64,000 bases of DNA from Saksenaea vasiformis B4078 (Eukaryota > Mucoromycota > Mucoromycetes > Mucorales > Saksenaeaceae). The position numbers and the translations under genes were made by a program. Below the pieces are notes generated by a model. The model saw only the letters and a program-made list of their open reading frames with translations. It made no database searches and was not told the DNA's origin. Shown in pieces: positions 1 to 10,310 of this stretch (the stretch's first letter is position 1; every line of letters begins with the position of its first letter). The stretch covers positions 62,001 to 126,000 of the forward strand of contig JNDT01001546.1 in the NCBI GenBank assembly GCA_000697055.1. The letters are read 5' to 3'.

Positions 1-718
1 ATCTTGTGTAACTCCCTCCGAAGTTTTGCTTATTGCCTTGTCCCTTTCGGCTTTGAGAGGGTTTGATTTCTGTAATAGCGCGGCCTATAGCCAACGTCGC
101 TATTAACTTACGAAGACCGGATTCGTAGGTACAATGGTGTGGGCGAGGAAGCGAGCTTTCAGGAAGTTGGTTAAGAATTTTAGATACCGTTTTCTTAATG
201 ATAAAAACGTAGGGATCCTGGATGGATTTAGGATCCCGTCCTTTTATATGAACGCATCTGTATGCGGAGAGCAAATATATACAAATGGTATCGAATACAA
301 TATCGTCGCTAACTATGAGCCAATCCGCATACAAGGTCATGAAGACCTATCTGTAGCACCGCTACAATTTCTATGGTCAACAAGTCTAATAGAATTTTTC
401 GGATTAATGTTTAGCGGGTGAAGCTGGTAGGAATCTTTGCGATGATTTTTGTTTTGTTATGGAAGGAGTATCTGTTTCCGACGCCAAGGATGCTGCTGCT
501 GCTGCTCAATCAGAGCTTGGAATCCACGATAATGGTGCGGCGAATGCAGTCGATTACAAGACTAGACCAATGAAAGGATTTGCCTTCGGACAGCCAAAAG
601 CCGTCCATCATCAGCCTTCTTTTGACCGCGTGACTACGGTGGCCTATGGTGCACTGTTTTGAAGTCAGCTAATAGTACAAAAAGCTTGAAAAACGTACCC
701 TTAACCGGTGACGCATGG
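1..718. other. gene-poor left end, unrecognised short ORFs
   Basis: I recognise no gene here. Two short plus-strand ORFs exist: 134-421 (95 codons) and 459-662 (67 codons, with an Ala-rich stretch). Neither has a motif I can name. The second contains a 20-base string (573-592) that recurs exactly at 36572-36591. It also carries a 14-base string near 584-597 that reappears inverted near 1729-1742, so this stretch may be part of a decayed mobile element rather than a gene. Confidence 0.4.
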
Positions 719-756
719 TATTAAAAATGGTATCCAGTATTAAAAATGGTATCCAG
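719..756. repeat. 19-bp tandem duplication, two copies
   Basis: The 19-base unit tattaaaaatggtatccag occurs twice in direct succession (719-737 and 738-756), then a third copy starts and breaks off. The perfect identity shows a recent duplication. It lies in a stretch without a recognisable gene. Confidence 0.9.
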
Positions 757-1660
757 TATAGAATTGACTGGGATGACCTTTCCGATATATGAATGACTTG
801 CGAAGTATGAATGATTAATAACGAACCTAACAGAATGATTAGAAAATTAGTGAGAATATAGGAATTCGCTTACCTTAAGTATCAAACCGTATTATCTACG
901 GCGATACGTACACTTTCGTGCACATGGACTACAGGAAGGCAGGCAACAAGCCAATATGTGGCCTTTTCAGAATCCAAGCCGATTTCAGCCAATCAAAATC
1001 AGAGACGATTTTGTCAACTGAGTTTAGCTTTCTGAAGCCTTTCATTGCCATCCTGCAGTCCGGATCCATATCTAAAAAAATACTATGAAATAGCTTGTTG
1101 TATAATGATAAATAAAAAAGTACTTATCAGAAAATGTTGTCCCTGATCTCTCCACAACATATGTAGCTGCAAAGAAAAGTGTGAAAAACATGTCTTGATT
1201 TGCCTTTGTATGATCTTTTCATAGCTCCGTTCGTGCACAAGTGTTATACGACTATGAAAGATGTTATCAGAAGATTATGTATGTGATAAATGCTTATCTT
1301 TGTGAAGTGGATGTTTACGGCAAGAGTAAGACATCCACTTTTTGCCATGCTTGTGCATCTGTGGATGATATACAATACTTTATTCGTACGGTTCTTACAA
1401 AGATGATACTTACCTCTGGAGAAATATTTGGGAGAGAAGAAAGAAGACAAGAAAGTTTTCCATCATTTTGTTGTCCCCAAAAAAAAAATAATTGTTGGGA
1501 CTGGTACCATAGAACAGTAACATAGTACGCTGAGAGTATCTGCTAAAGAATTCCATTATCACTGATCGACCAAATAGTGTATACATTTAATTTGATGCGT
1601 GTACGGTATGCTAGGGAACTCATTTAAAAAGCGATGATGCATCCCGCAGCTTACCTATGT
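757..1660. other. no gene recognised
   Basis: AT-rich sequence with short ORFs on both strands around 1241-1525 that overlap each other and resemble nothing I know. No splice-consistent coding pattern was found. Confidence 0.4.
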
Positions 1661-1667
1661 CCGCTAA

Positions 1668-1782
1668 TTGGCTGTCCGAGAATAGCACGTGGATTGGTTG
1701 TCCAAGATGACTATGGATGGCTATCCAAATGGCTGTCCGAAGGAAAGCCCCCAATGAAAAGCATTCTTTATAAAAGGCGCGG
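1668..1782 (+). promoter_or_regulatory. four degenerate TGGCTGTCCGA-type motifs before a TATA box
   Basis: Four related copies lie close together: attggctgtccga near 1668, attggttgtccaa near 1692, atggctatccaaa near 1716 and atggctgtccgaa near 1729. The perfect TATA-like string tttataaaagg follows about 30 bases after the last copy. The arrangement looks like an upstream array plus core promoter, or the inner edge of a decayed transposon or LTR. No convincing downstream gene follows on the plus strand (the ORF at 1634-2050 is unrecognised), so the assignment is inference. Confidence 0.3.
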
Positions 1783-2330
1783 CTACCTAGTGGACAGAGA
1801 TGTCCTCATCATAAGATCGTCTTTTGTGCTTGTCTTTGAGCTTGTTTTGAAAAGTGTGAACTCCCGTGTGAGATCTGTGAGAATGCTCGCAGCTTTAATA
1901 GTGATATTCTTGTCCGTAACTGCAAGCGATGCATCGAGGACCATCTGGCCCAGGACAGCCATCACATTGCCTTCATCATTTTCGTGTCTGCTGTGCTGTA
2001 TCCAGGTTTCTTTGTCGTACATTTACTACCACAATGTATTCTCTGCATGATGTACTCCAGCGCCTGATTCTTGACATTTAATTAACCGATACTTCATGCT
2101 GTAACTGTAAGCACTTCGCTGGCAGCTTTGCCTCGTGGTCCAGTATCGGCATATATAATTGGTATCAAGTAAGACGGTAAGTCCTTGAGACATAGATCAT
2201 CATCATCTAGGATAAAAGGAAATATGTGCCAAAGAGAGCTACAAAGTACACCAAAACAAAGAAAAAGTGAATTGGCTGTTTTATACGCAGTGATTGTAAG
2301 ATTGTTTACAACAAATGAGCAGGACAAATA
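1783..2330 (-). pseudogene. possible decayed minus-strand gene, unrecognised
   Basis: On the minus strand, 2022-1783 stays open for 79 codons with a coding-like composition (fragments such as GQMVLDASLAVTDKN and ASILTDLTREFTLF). An upstream piece at 2327-2094 contains a further coding-like stretch. I cannot assign a family. The fragments could be exons of a broken member of a multi-copy Mucoralean family, but nothing proves it, and a chance ORF is possible. Confidence 0.22.
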
Positions 2331-2739
2331 TCCCTGAGCGTTTTGGCCTCATTCAAATTGTAGGATTCCAAGCGGCAGTCAAATAGATGGTCACTGACGT
2401 TCAGACCGGCAGCAATCTACTAACAATTTTGAACGAATGTTACCCGTGATCAAGCCTCACAATATGATCTACTGTGCTCCTCTTCCAATTTCAAACCTCT
2501 GTAATTTAAAGTCCCGGCCTTTCCAAGAGAGTTGGCGAGAATGGCCAGAAAACATGGTGTAAATCTTCCAGTCTTCAGTAAAAGCGAATTCAAGGTTATA
2601 AAGAGGGTTGAAACCATTATCAGGTGGGAAGTCTTGCTTCGAAAACGCTTTATGCTGATCGATTTCTTACGAAATATGACATAATAACCATTAGTCATAA
2701 TACTACTGGTTCCATACTGTTTACTGAACAGACTTTTAC

Positions 2740-3010
2740 GCTAATCTATATAACTTTTGCGCCCATGAGGAGCCACTTTTACGCCAAGAAAAGAACCAAA
2801 TATGCGTTCGTTAATACATTATGTTGACAACAATTTCATACACTACTTACATCAACGCGGTCCCTCGATGGATGCGAAATTCATATAGACAGCATAAAAG
2901 TACTGTATGTTCATGGTTAGTAAATGCAATAATACTTGGATGTCATTTACTTACCCCCGAAGGGTATTTCCATGAAGGCCATGGGGGCCGCACCCCGCAC
3001 CGTGATGGGT
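2740..3010. repeat. dispersed repeat B, copy 1
   Basis: This stretch aligns over its length with 40720-40985 in the same orientation. Shared landmarks are a gcgcccatga string, then ggtccctcgatg followed by a cagcataaaa string about 30 bases later, then a cccgaagg string before a GC-rich end with a gcaccc string. Divergence is substantial with small indels, so both copies are old. No coding content is evident. Confidence 0.6.
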
Positions 3011-3386
3011 AAAGGCGCCACCATAGCCGAGACTGTTCGGGACAGAGGTCATACAGGCTAAACAATACATCAAGAGACATGAGTGATCCTGGATGCGTAT
3101 TCCTGGATGTGTATTCCATTAAAGGTACATACCGGGGATGTAAAATGAACAGAGCCAAAGGAAAAAAGAAATTCATGCGTCCCTTTAGATACTGTCGCTT
3201 TAAGGCTTCCGATTGGTGCGTTAAGAAACCTATTACAATGGACCACCGCAATACACCTTTGATTCAGAAGTAAAGGTACCTGATTCTCTGCGCAAAGATC
3301 TACTGCTCCTCACTGCAGGATTGAAGCGTTGTCAACGCAAAGTATTATTTGGATGACGTAAATGTGTATTCAAAATCTAGTATTCC

Positions 3387-3528
3387 TTTTCAGTAAGGAA
3401 ATCTATCAGTGTCCACATGTGAACAGTTTATCGCGCACAACTCTTTCGAGTTTTATCTTTTCAGTAAGGAAATCCATCAGTGTCTACATGCGACAGTTGA
3501 TCCTGCACAACTCTTTCGATTTTTATAG
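3387..3528. repeat. 71-bp tandem duplication, two copies
   Basis: Two adjacent units start with ttttcagtaaggaaat at 3387 and 3458 and end with a cacaactctttcga string. They differ at several positions, so the duplication is not recent. Nothing links it to a gene. Confidence 0.8.
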
Positions 3529-4916
3529 ACTTTCTTTGTTGGTTCTGGTAAACCATTACACTTTCGTTCCAAAGATCGTTGAAATTGTGGTCATCCGGGA
3601 TCTTCCTTTTCTTATCCATATCGTACTGCATTGTTCACTGATCATAGCTACATTCTTTGGCAGCGTCGCGGAAAATGATTGCAAGCAGAGTTGTTGATAG
3701 CTGTATTTATTTATGGTTTCATGGACAAATGGAAACAATACATAGTCTGAAACTCAAAATACGACCACCGGAGAGGCCTACGAAACAGTTAAAAAGTATA
3801 CTGGAATCTTGGCGAAAATAACCTTGACTGCCTCGCAAAATGGTGTGCGGACAAACGTCTGTCATTTCTGCTAGCCCTGGATCGCCGAGCGCGAAATATA
3901 CATGCTAAGAAATTATACGTCATGCGATTAAAATACCAAGGTTTGCTTGTTAATATAGGACCTAAGCAGCGCAGCCGATAATCATTATTTTGTAGGAGGT
4001 CTTTTGACAGCGATAGTCAATTATTTACCAGAATATCAGTCTCCATTAGGACCCTAAAAGAGTAGGGACATGAAGTTATCGGTTATGCTAGGAAGTCTCC
4101 TGGGGATGAGCTCAATGAAACGCGAATTAAATTGCTCAACAAAGTTGTACATAATCTCAGGGAACGATTGGTCGTAGTCTCTCTATGTGTCGCCCCGCTG
4201 CTCCTCCACTGCAGACCTGAAGCGTTTCTTCAAGACTATCCAAATCTGAAGAAGATTCTGGTAGACACATTCGTCCTGGACAACAAGACCCATATCTTGC
4301 ATACTATGGATCTAATCAATGATACAGCATCGCTACAGAAATTTAGCAGAAGCAACTTTCCATAGCGTTCAAGATAAGGCTAATTCCCGAGCGGATAATA
4401 AAATGGAAGTGTCACTATTTGCCATAATCAGGTGAGGCAGGAACATCCATTTCTGGACATGTGACATGAATTCTCATCGGCCAGCGATGATAATTTTCTG
4501 TTTTCAGTTGATCTCAGGAAAGCAGTGTTGTGACCAAAAGAATTCAGGAAGCGACCTAAAGGAGGTTGTTGTGCTCCCAGCGGCGGAAGAATAAATGACG
4601 AAAAAGCGGAAGGTCTTCCCCTTTCTTTCCTCAGCAAAAGATAAACAAGGAACAATAAAACATACAATCTTAACTGACTAGAATATCCACTAGATAAAAA
4701 GTCAACGGACCTGACAAGTAAGAACTCCTTTTGTGTCGTCATGAAAAGAGCGAACTGCGTTTCACAAACTACGAAATTCACTCTCCATTGTCATGCCTTT
4801 TTTTTTTTTTCTTTTTCCTTTTTTCTTTTACCTGATCTTTTTGTAAATAACGCATTTCCTGTAAATATCATATAATACACTATTGCTTATTTCCCTAACG
4901 TATACTCTTTTAAGTT
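3529..4916. other. no gene recognised; leader of the next gene at the right end
   Basis: Only short unrecognised ORFs are present, including 4132-4365 on the plus strand and 4781-4428 on the minus strand. The last 120 bases are T-rich (about 4799-4830) and then AT-rich, typical of the leader of the gene starting at 4917. Confidence 0.4.
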
Positions 4917-6635
4917 ATGCTGTACGTTCCAACTACGCCTGTGCCTACTTCCATTGGTCCTCATGCTGTTCCTGAAATGTCGCTTGCGAATCAGAGGCAT
5001 GAACCAGTAGACATAGCAGAAGAGCAAATAACAGACGATTATTACTTTCAAAATTCATGCTACTTTGGCAACAAAACAATGGACGAATATCAACTGAACT
5101 GCGAAGAGGAAGACGATGATGATTTCTTTTTTCTTAACCAGCATCAAGATACACCTGGATTACTGGATGAGTGTATCGATATCAAACAGATACCATTTGA
5201 ACCATTATCCCAACCACAACAGTTGGTACTTCCAGCAGCCTCGTCCACATCGAAATCGGACCTCGTGCCTAGCGAAAATGCAGATTATAACATGGCTTTC
5301 CGCACCTTTTGTGCAACCATCAATAAATTTGGCCGTCAGAATCATCCAGAATACCGCAGGCGCTCTCCGTATACCTTCCTTGAAAGCTTGCATTTACATA
5401 GCATGTATAGCAAATCACAACAGATCATATTGGGGATCCCCGATGTTCGTCCGACCGTGTTACTGTCAGGTGACGACTTCATGTTCACGCCACCCCTTGA
5501 TCCCATGCAGCTGGACTGGGACGAAGCAGAAAGCGATGAACGACGTACTTACTCTCAGTCTGAACCTTATACTGTGATGGAAGGCGGGGTTGTAATGATG
5601 ACAGCCCCCGCTCCTGAAGGTTGTACTATCGACACAGACGACGATGATCTTGGTGATTATTCGCTGCGGAGAATTGATCCCTCAACTACTTGTGCTGAAC
5701 TCACCGCCTCACCGATGCTAGACGAAAATTTGTGGATGAGCCAAGGCCGTCAGCAGAAAACATCACCCCGCGTGTGTACCAGCGACCAACCGATAAATGA
5801 TTATCCGCGCACTGATTACCGAGATCTGTGCCAAACCCAACATCTAGAAGACGTTGAAGAAGAAGAAGAAACCCTTGAAGCAGGTCTGACAATGTCACCG
5901 GAAGTAGTGGACTGGTATCGATCTAAATATAGAACCTCAGCAAAAGCAGTGCAATATGAAGATGAAGAAGAAGAAGGAGAAGAAGAAGAAGAAGAGCATC
6001 TTAGTCAGCCCATTGTAATGTGTCAGTTTCTCGACAGCATTTCAGAGGAAAGGATCACATTGGAATCAAGCGATAGTTGTATTGGATCGGTTGAATCCAC
6101 AAGCGATACGATGTCTGTCCTATCTACCTCGTCTTCTTCAGAACTACTTCATTCAAGAGCCGGGGATATACAATCCTCGATGGATCTTATCGTTTCATAT
6201 CAGTCACTTGCTGACATTATGACGACATCCGAAATTGCATCGCCACGCGCCTGCACTTCATCTAACGGCTATGATAGCATCCAGCCTACGGAAAAACGAC
6301 TGAGCGGCGCGATTGGACGAATGCAGCTGCGCACGCCCGTTGTGACGGACGAATTCTGGCAGACGTCTGCTTTGGTTTTGGATCTCGCAGAAGCGTTTGC
6401 CACAAGAGCAGATCCTACATTGGAAGATGAAGAACTAGGAACAAAACCACTATTCGTTGGAACAACCGGCCAGGTTTTTCGTTTCATTTTTTATACCATC
6501 CAGATCTGGCAGGTTTTATTTCTCTGCGCTGAATCGATATTGGGTGATTTGGGCTGCATATTTTCTCGCAAGCATGTTCGATTGCCTACCAAACACATTA
6601 CAGCTCCCGGACCACAACTTCCTTCCGCTGTATAA
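4917..6635 (+). CDS. acidic hypothetical protein, 572 aa
   Basis: This is an uninterrupted reading frame of 572 codons, which is long for this intron-rich region, so it is very probably a real single-exon gene. I recognise no domain. The protein is rich in Asp, Glu and Ser, with acidic runs near residues 60-70, 310-320 and 345-360 (the last encoded by GAA/GAG repeats at about 5959-5997) and Ser/Thr-rich spacers. Most of it should be disordered. The last 60 residues differ: a hydrophobic, aromatic segment (FRFIFYTIQIWQVLFLC) could be a membrane helix or hydrophobic anchor, followed by a short basic tail. The start ATG lies after a T-rich then AT-rich leader. Function is unknown; a tail-anchored or regulatory scaffold protein is a guess. 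Confidence 0.7.
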   Translation: MLYVPTTPVPTSIGPHAVPEMSLANQRHEPVDIAEEQITDDYYFQNSCYFGNKTMDEYQLNCEEEDDDDFFFLNQHQDTPGLLDECIDIKQIPFEPLSQPQQLVLPAASSTSKSDLVPSENADYNMAFRTFCATINKFGRQNHPEYRRRSPYTFLESLHLHSMYSKSQQIILGIPDVRPTVLLSGDDFMFTPPLDPMQLDWDEAESDERRTYSQSEPYTVMEGGVVMMTAPAPEGCTIDTDDDDLGDYSLRRIDPSTTCAELTASPMLDENLWMSQGRQQKTSPRVCTSDQPINDYPRTDYRDLCQTQHLEDVEEEEETLEAGLTMSPEVVDWYRSKYRTSAKAVQYEDEEEEGEEEEEEHLSQPIVMCQFLDSISEERITLESSDSCIGSVESTSDTMSVLSTSSSSELLHSRAGDIQSSMDLIVSYQSLADIMTTSEIASPRACTSSNGYDSIQPTEKRLSGAIGRMQLRTPVVTDEFWQTSALVLDLAEAFATRADPTLEDEELGTKPLFVGTTGQVFRFIFYTIQIWQVLFLCAESILGDLGCIFSRKHVRLPTKHITAPGPQLPSAV

Positions 6636-6886
6636 GTCGCCAAAAAAAAGTCTTACTTTATATATATATGTTCATTAATACCTATCTATTACTATTACAG
6701 TACTTACCTTGCCTTATATCTCTCTAGACATTATTCGATTTGTGTCAAAAAAAAGAAAAAGAAAAGAAAAACCTATACATAGTTAGCACCACCATCTCTT
6801 CTATTGTTATTATTACTATTCGTTTATTGTACTTCGACATTTTGTAACTAAAAGAAAAAAGAATATTTCTTTTATTTTCCCCATGT

Positions 6887-7225
6887 CTACAACTCTTCTA
6901 CAGTGACAATATCTTCTTCTTCGTCTTCTTCGGAGTCCGCATCATCATCCGCATCATCGTCTTCTCCCATTATCTCCAGTTCTACTGGTATGCTTTTATC
7001 CGCCATGACAGGGCTATCGTGAGACCGGTACTCAGGTAAGTTTGATCCAGTGGCATCGTTAAAAGATTGCAATTGGTCTTGAGTGAGACGAAAAATAGGT
7101 GCAATTTCTCGTGCAGTAGTTGGTGCTACATCACCGTTCAGTTCAGAGTGAAATACTAGAATAGGTTCCATTAACCTGATGAAGCAACGTGAGCTAGTAG
7201 TCCAACGAGAAGAATCGTAACGCAT
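6887..7225 (-). CDS. small hypothetical protein with acidic tail, 112 aa
   Basis: Single-exon minus-strand frame of 112 codons. The N-terminal 75 residues are of mixed composition and include IAPIFRLTQDQLQSFND. The C-terminus is almost entirely Asp/Glu from about residue 88. An ATATAAATAG box on the minus strand at 7273-7282 lies about 50 bases before the ATG, which supports a real transcript and this start. I do not recognise the family. Acidic tails of this kind occur in chaperone-like and chromatin-associated proteins, but nothing here decides that. It converges with the orphan at 4917-6635. Confidence 0.5.
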   Translation of the reverse strand: MRYDSSRWTTSSRCFIRLMEPILVFHSELNGDVAPTTAREIAPIFRLTQDQLQSFNDATGSNLPEYRSHDSPVMADKSIPVELEIMGEDDDADDDADSEEDEEEDIVTVEEL

Positions 7226-7684
7226 TGGATGCGCATCTTAGCTGTTATCCTTTAATAACACCGGAAGAAGTGCTATTTATATGCTGCCGTAAAAAACAAA
7301 AGTCAGGTTGAACAAAATCCGAGGTCTATTTTTGCCTCCTACTCCTTTGTAGCTCGGTACAAGCACCTAGCAGTGTCTTGTATAAAGCAAATCTACAGAA
7401 AACGCGTGTCAAACGCCCGCAATCTGCGACCATTCATTCACATCTTATGACTGGCAGTTTAGACTGGCTACCTTTGCAATTGAACGTCTTCTCTTCAAAT
7501 ATGATGATTATACCACAAAGTTGTTGTTAACTTTTTGCTGTTTATTAGTGTCTTTCAAAACAAAAAAGTACTTCCATCTTTTTCCTCTACTCTTATATCC
7601 GTTCAATTTCCTCGGGATGGATGTGTGTGTTGCGTGTCAGTGTGAGTGTTTGTGTTTGTTATATGTGTATGCGGGTGCCAGTGT
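7226..7684. other. intergenic region, no further gene
   Basis: Apart from the TATA box, this holds the 3' flank of TMA20 with a short GT-rich stretch (about 7620-7670). Nothing else was recognised. Confidence 0.5.
7273..7282 (-). promoter_or_regulatory. TATA box for the small acidic protein
   Basis: The minus strand reads ATATAAATAG about 50 bases upstream of the ATG at 7225. Position and sequence fit a core promoter element. Confidence 0.45.
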
Positions 7685-8451
7685 TTAAACAATCTCTTTC
7701 CACAAGGTATCTGTCAAATAATGGATATTATCACAGCCAATACCCTTGTTGATTTTACGGCTAACAAATAGACACGATGAGACAAAAAACAAAAACCAAC
7801 TGACCAAACTCTACTCACATATCCTCGGTACTCATCTTCAGCAGCCCGACAGCCAAGGCGTTTTCCTTACCCTCTGCCATAATGGCTACAACTGAGCCAT
7901 TAGGCAAATCCGCGTCCATGCGAGCTCCCTTGGAAGTCAAACCAGGACACATGATGTTGGCGCCCGACAAGACGAATTTGATAGCGCCTCGGTCAACTTG
8001 CAGACGGGGAAGGATATTGGGATCTGATTAAAGAAAAAGTCAGCTACGTTACAGTATAAAATGAGCATACACTGATGCAACAGTTTCAAGGTTGGGAAGA
8101 AGGGTCCGTCAAAGTGCTGGAAGAAGAGGATTTCGCCGTTCACCGACAAAAACGAAATATGTTCGTGGCTATTCTTGGCTGATCAGAATATTATCTGCTG
8201 TCATCAGCATTCCTCACCCCTTGATCTGAACAATGGGTGTTTTCTTTGGAATCAATTCGTCGAGAATGGCTTCAAGCATAGGGTACTGCTCCACCAACTT
8301 GTTGCGAATAGCGCGTTGCACCGAGGACTTCAGCTGCGATTGACCAGCGATGTTTTCTTGGAAACTAAACCTAATGACAAGAAATGGGCCGCAATGAGAA
8401 CCCGTCCTAATAAACTAGCAATTCATGTTCGAGAGTATACTTTTTGAACAT
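7685..8451 (-). CDS. TMA20: MCTS1/Tma20-like PUA-domain translation factor, 180 aa, 5 exons
   Basis: Homologue of human MCTS1 (MCT-1) and yeast Tma20, a cytoplasmic ribosome-associated factor that with DENR/Tma22 helps recycle 40S subunits and supports re-initiation. Exons on the minus strand: 8451-8441, 8370-8218, 8168-8071, 8023-7819 and 7760-7685. They total 543 nt (180 aa plus stop), close to the 181 aa of human MCTS1. Diagnostic segments in order are MFKKF at the start, [37 protein letters not shown] and the PUA core [39 protein letters not shown], then [18 protein letters not shown] at the end. All introns are GT-AG and 50-70 nt. The frame is intact, so the gene is probably functional. 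A minisatellite starts about 115 bases upstream of the ATG. Confidence 0.93.
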
Positions 8452-8566
8452 GGTGTCCCTTTAAACTGCTGAACAGTTACAACAGCAAAGAAAATATTGG
8501 GAGCTTGAAGCTCCGAATATGGGTTTTTCATGTGACTTGGCGTTGCGCAGGGGCCAGTCACAGCCC

Positions 8567-8884
8567 GGATGGCCTTGGAGTGGCGCGATGTCCCTCTCAC
8601 GGGTTGGCGTTTCTTTTTCTTTATTATATTTCTTCGGATCGCTTAGCCAGATGGCCTTGGCAGTATCGTCCTGGCAAGATGTCCCTCTCACGGGTTAGCG
8701 TTTCTCTCTTTTATATTCCTTTGGATCGCTTAACCAGATGGCCTTGGCAGTATCGTCCTGGCAAGATGTCCCTCTCATGGGTTGGCGTTTCTTTTTCTTT
8801 ATTATATTTCTTCGGATCGCTTAACCAGATGGCCTTGGCAATATCGTCCTGGCAAGATGTCCCTCTCACGGGTTAGCGTTTCTA
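8567..8884. repeat. minisatellite, 87-91 bp units, about 3.5 copies
   Basis: The string gatgtccctctca recurs at 8587, 8678, 8765 and 8856, giving unit lengths of 91, 87 and 91 bases. Each unit also carries cgggttrgcgtttct, a CT/TA-rich spacer, a ttcggatcgctt string and an agatggccttggcagtatcgtc string. The 4-base length difference comes from a ctctcttttatattc variant of the spacer. A plus-strand ORF (8505-8876) runs through the array because no unit adds a stop in that frame, but it looks like a by-product. The array begins about 115 bp from the TMA20 start codon. Confidence 0.9.
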
Positions 8885-9809
8885 TATTACTATCTGAAAC
8901 ATGCTAACTTCTTGTCAGCGTTTAGGATGCTGTTGTATGGGTAAGTTAATTGGGACAGTAGATGGATAGAATCCTTTGAGACTGTTGGATGTCTTTATTT
9001 CAGTTAGATTGTCTGCCTATTTATATGATTCAGTCTTTTAGCGGAAATAAGAATTAGTGAACGTTCTTCTCGGTATTAGGTGTGGGTTATAGAATGGATC
9101 AATTACTGTGATGACACAGTGCTACCTTGTTGTACTGAACTCGGTGATAAGTCTAAGTTATAGATGATAAGGTTCAGTTGGTGTTCCAGTGGAGAAGTTC
9201 ACTGTATATGGAAACACGATTAATCCCCGATCTTTCCTGTTATGGAACACAATTCTATAGGATGGGCATTACGACGGTCAACATATACCACAGATGTGAC
9301 GTCATGCGTATCTTTATCTTTGTCGTTGGCGATCCTTTTGTCATTTTATTTCACTACGATTGTTAGCGAAAACGCTGTTAACAGATGGTCAAGAAACTGT
9401 TGTGCAACTGGAACATAGCAAGTGACGACGAGCAAATCTGCAGGTTTCAGAGTATTCCTTTGCATCCATTTCATAGTATCTTGGGCTGATGTACAGGATA
9501 GGTTTGCAGCGGTGGATATGTACTTCGTGTCAATTACATGATATGCGCGTTAGGCTGTACTATGCGTAGTGGTCTACCAAGAGTGTCGTCTTTAGCTTCG
9601 ATTCGAAAAACATTGTCTTCGATCCGTAACCTAAAAATGTGACGTTGTCCTTTATTCCGTCTGTACATTTACTATATTATAAGCCTCTGATTCATAAAAA
9701 GCCTTATTTTGCTCGTCTTACTGACGTACTGTGCTATTGGTTAGACATACCATCGATTTCCTATCAATGATTGCCGTCTTTGTGATTTCAGCGACCCGAA
9801 CTACCTAAC
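8885..9809. other. no gene recognised
   Basis: Mixed sequence with only short ORFs (for example 9178-9366 plus). No family similarity or splice-consistent coding pattern was seen. Confidence 0.4.
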
Positions 9810-10310
9810 CAGGGGGCCAAGTTCTTTTCCACTCGCTCTGTTCTTCATGAACATGTCCGGTAAGCGCTTTAATTGATTATAGACACAGGATGACCCATGT
9901 CATTTTGTTTACCCTTTAGCCTGCATGACCCCTTATCTAGGATCTCCTTCGTCGTGTGAGTAAGCTCCGTGCACAACCAACCCCAAGCGAAAAAGCGATG
10001 TTATTCCTTTATACACAGGGTCATCTATGCTCTTGCGCTTCCGTGTGCTTCCCTGCTGTTGCATCGCTTCAAGTCTCTGCCATGCATTACACTCAACCGT
10101 TCCCCCAACCATGCCGTTCCGTTGTTTTGCCGCCTCGCTGCACCAGGTACAGGGCTGGACCTTACCTATGGGTAGATTAACCATCGGAGGTAAATAATAA
10201 TATTTTTCCGTTTAATTACATGGATTTGTTTTTTACGCTGCTCAAATGAATTCTGTATCCATGGAGGACGGATTCTAGTTAATGGCAGATATTCAGAAGA
10301 CCTGTGGATA
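9810..10310 (+). pseudogene. fragment of a spliced gene, dispersed repeat A copy 1
   Basis: This stretch aligns with 27040-27510 on the same strand, and the alignment keeps intron landmarks. These are a CCG/GTAAG donor near 9860, an acceptor with tttag then CCTGCATGACC near 9920, a GTGAGTAA donor near 9955, and an AGGTAA donor near 10190 followed by a ttttttaygctgctyraat string. Shared exons with preserved splice sites suggest two diverged copies of one gene, not of a transposon. Short peptides such as FFSTRSVLHEHV can be read, but frames are broken and I do not recognise the family. Confidence 0.4.

Noticed and set aside
8505..8876. 123-codon ORF over the minisatellite with a repeated peptide
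   Set aside because: The frame stays open only because the repeat unit lacks a stop in this frame; no start context, no similarity, and unit lengths of 87 and 91 are not consistently kept as multiples of three.
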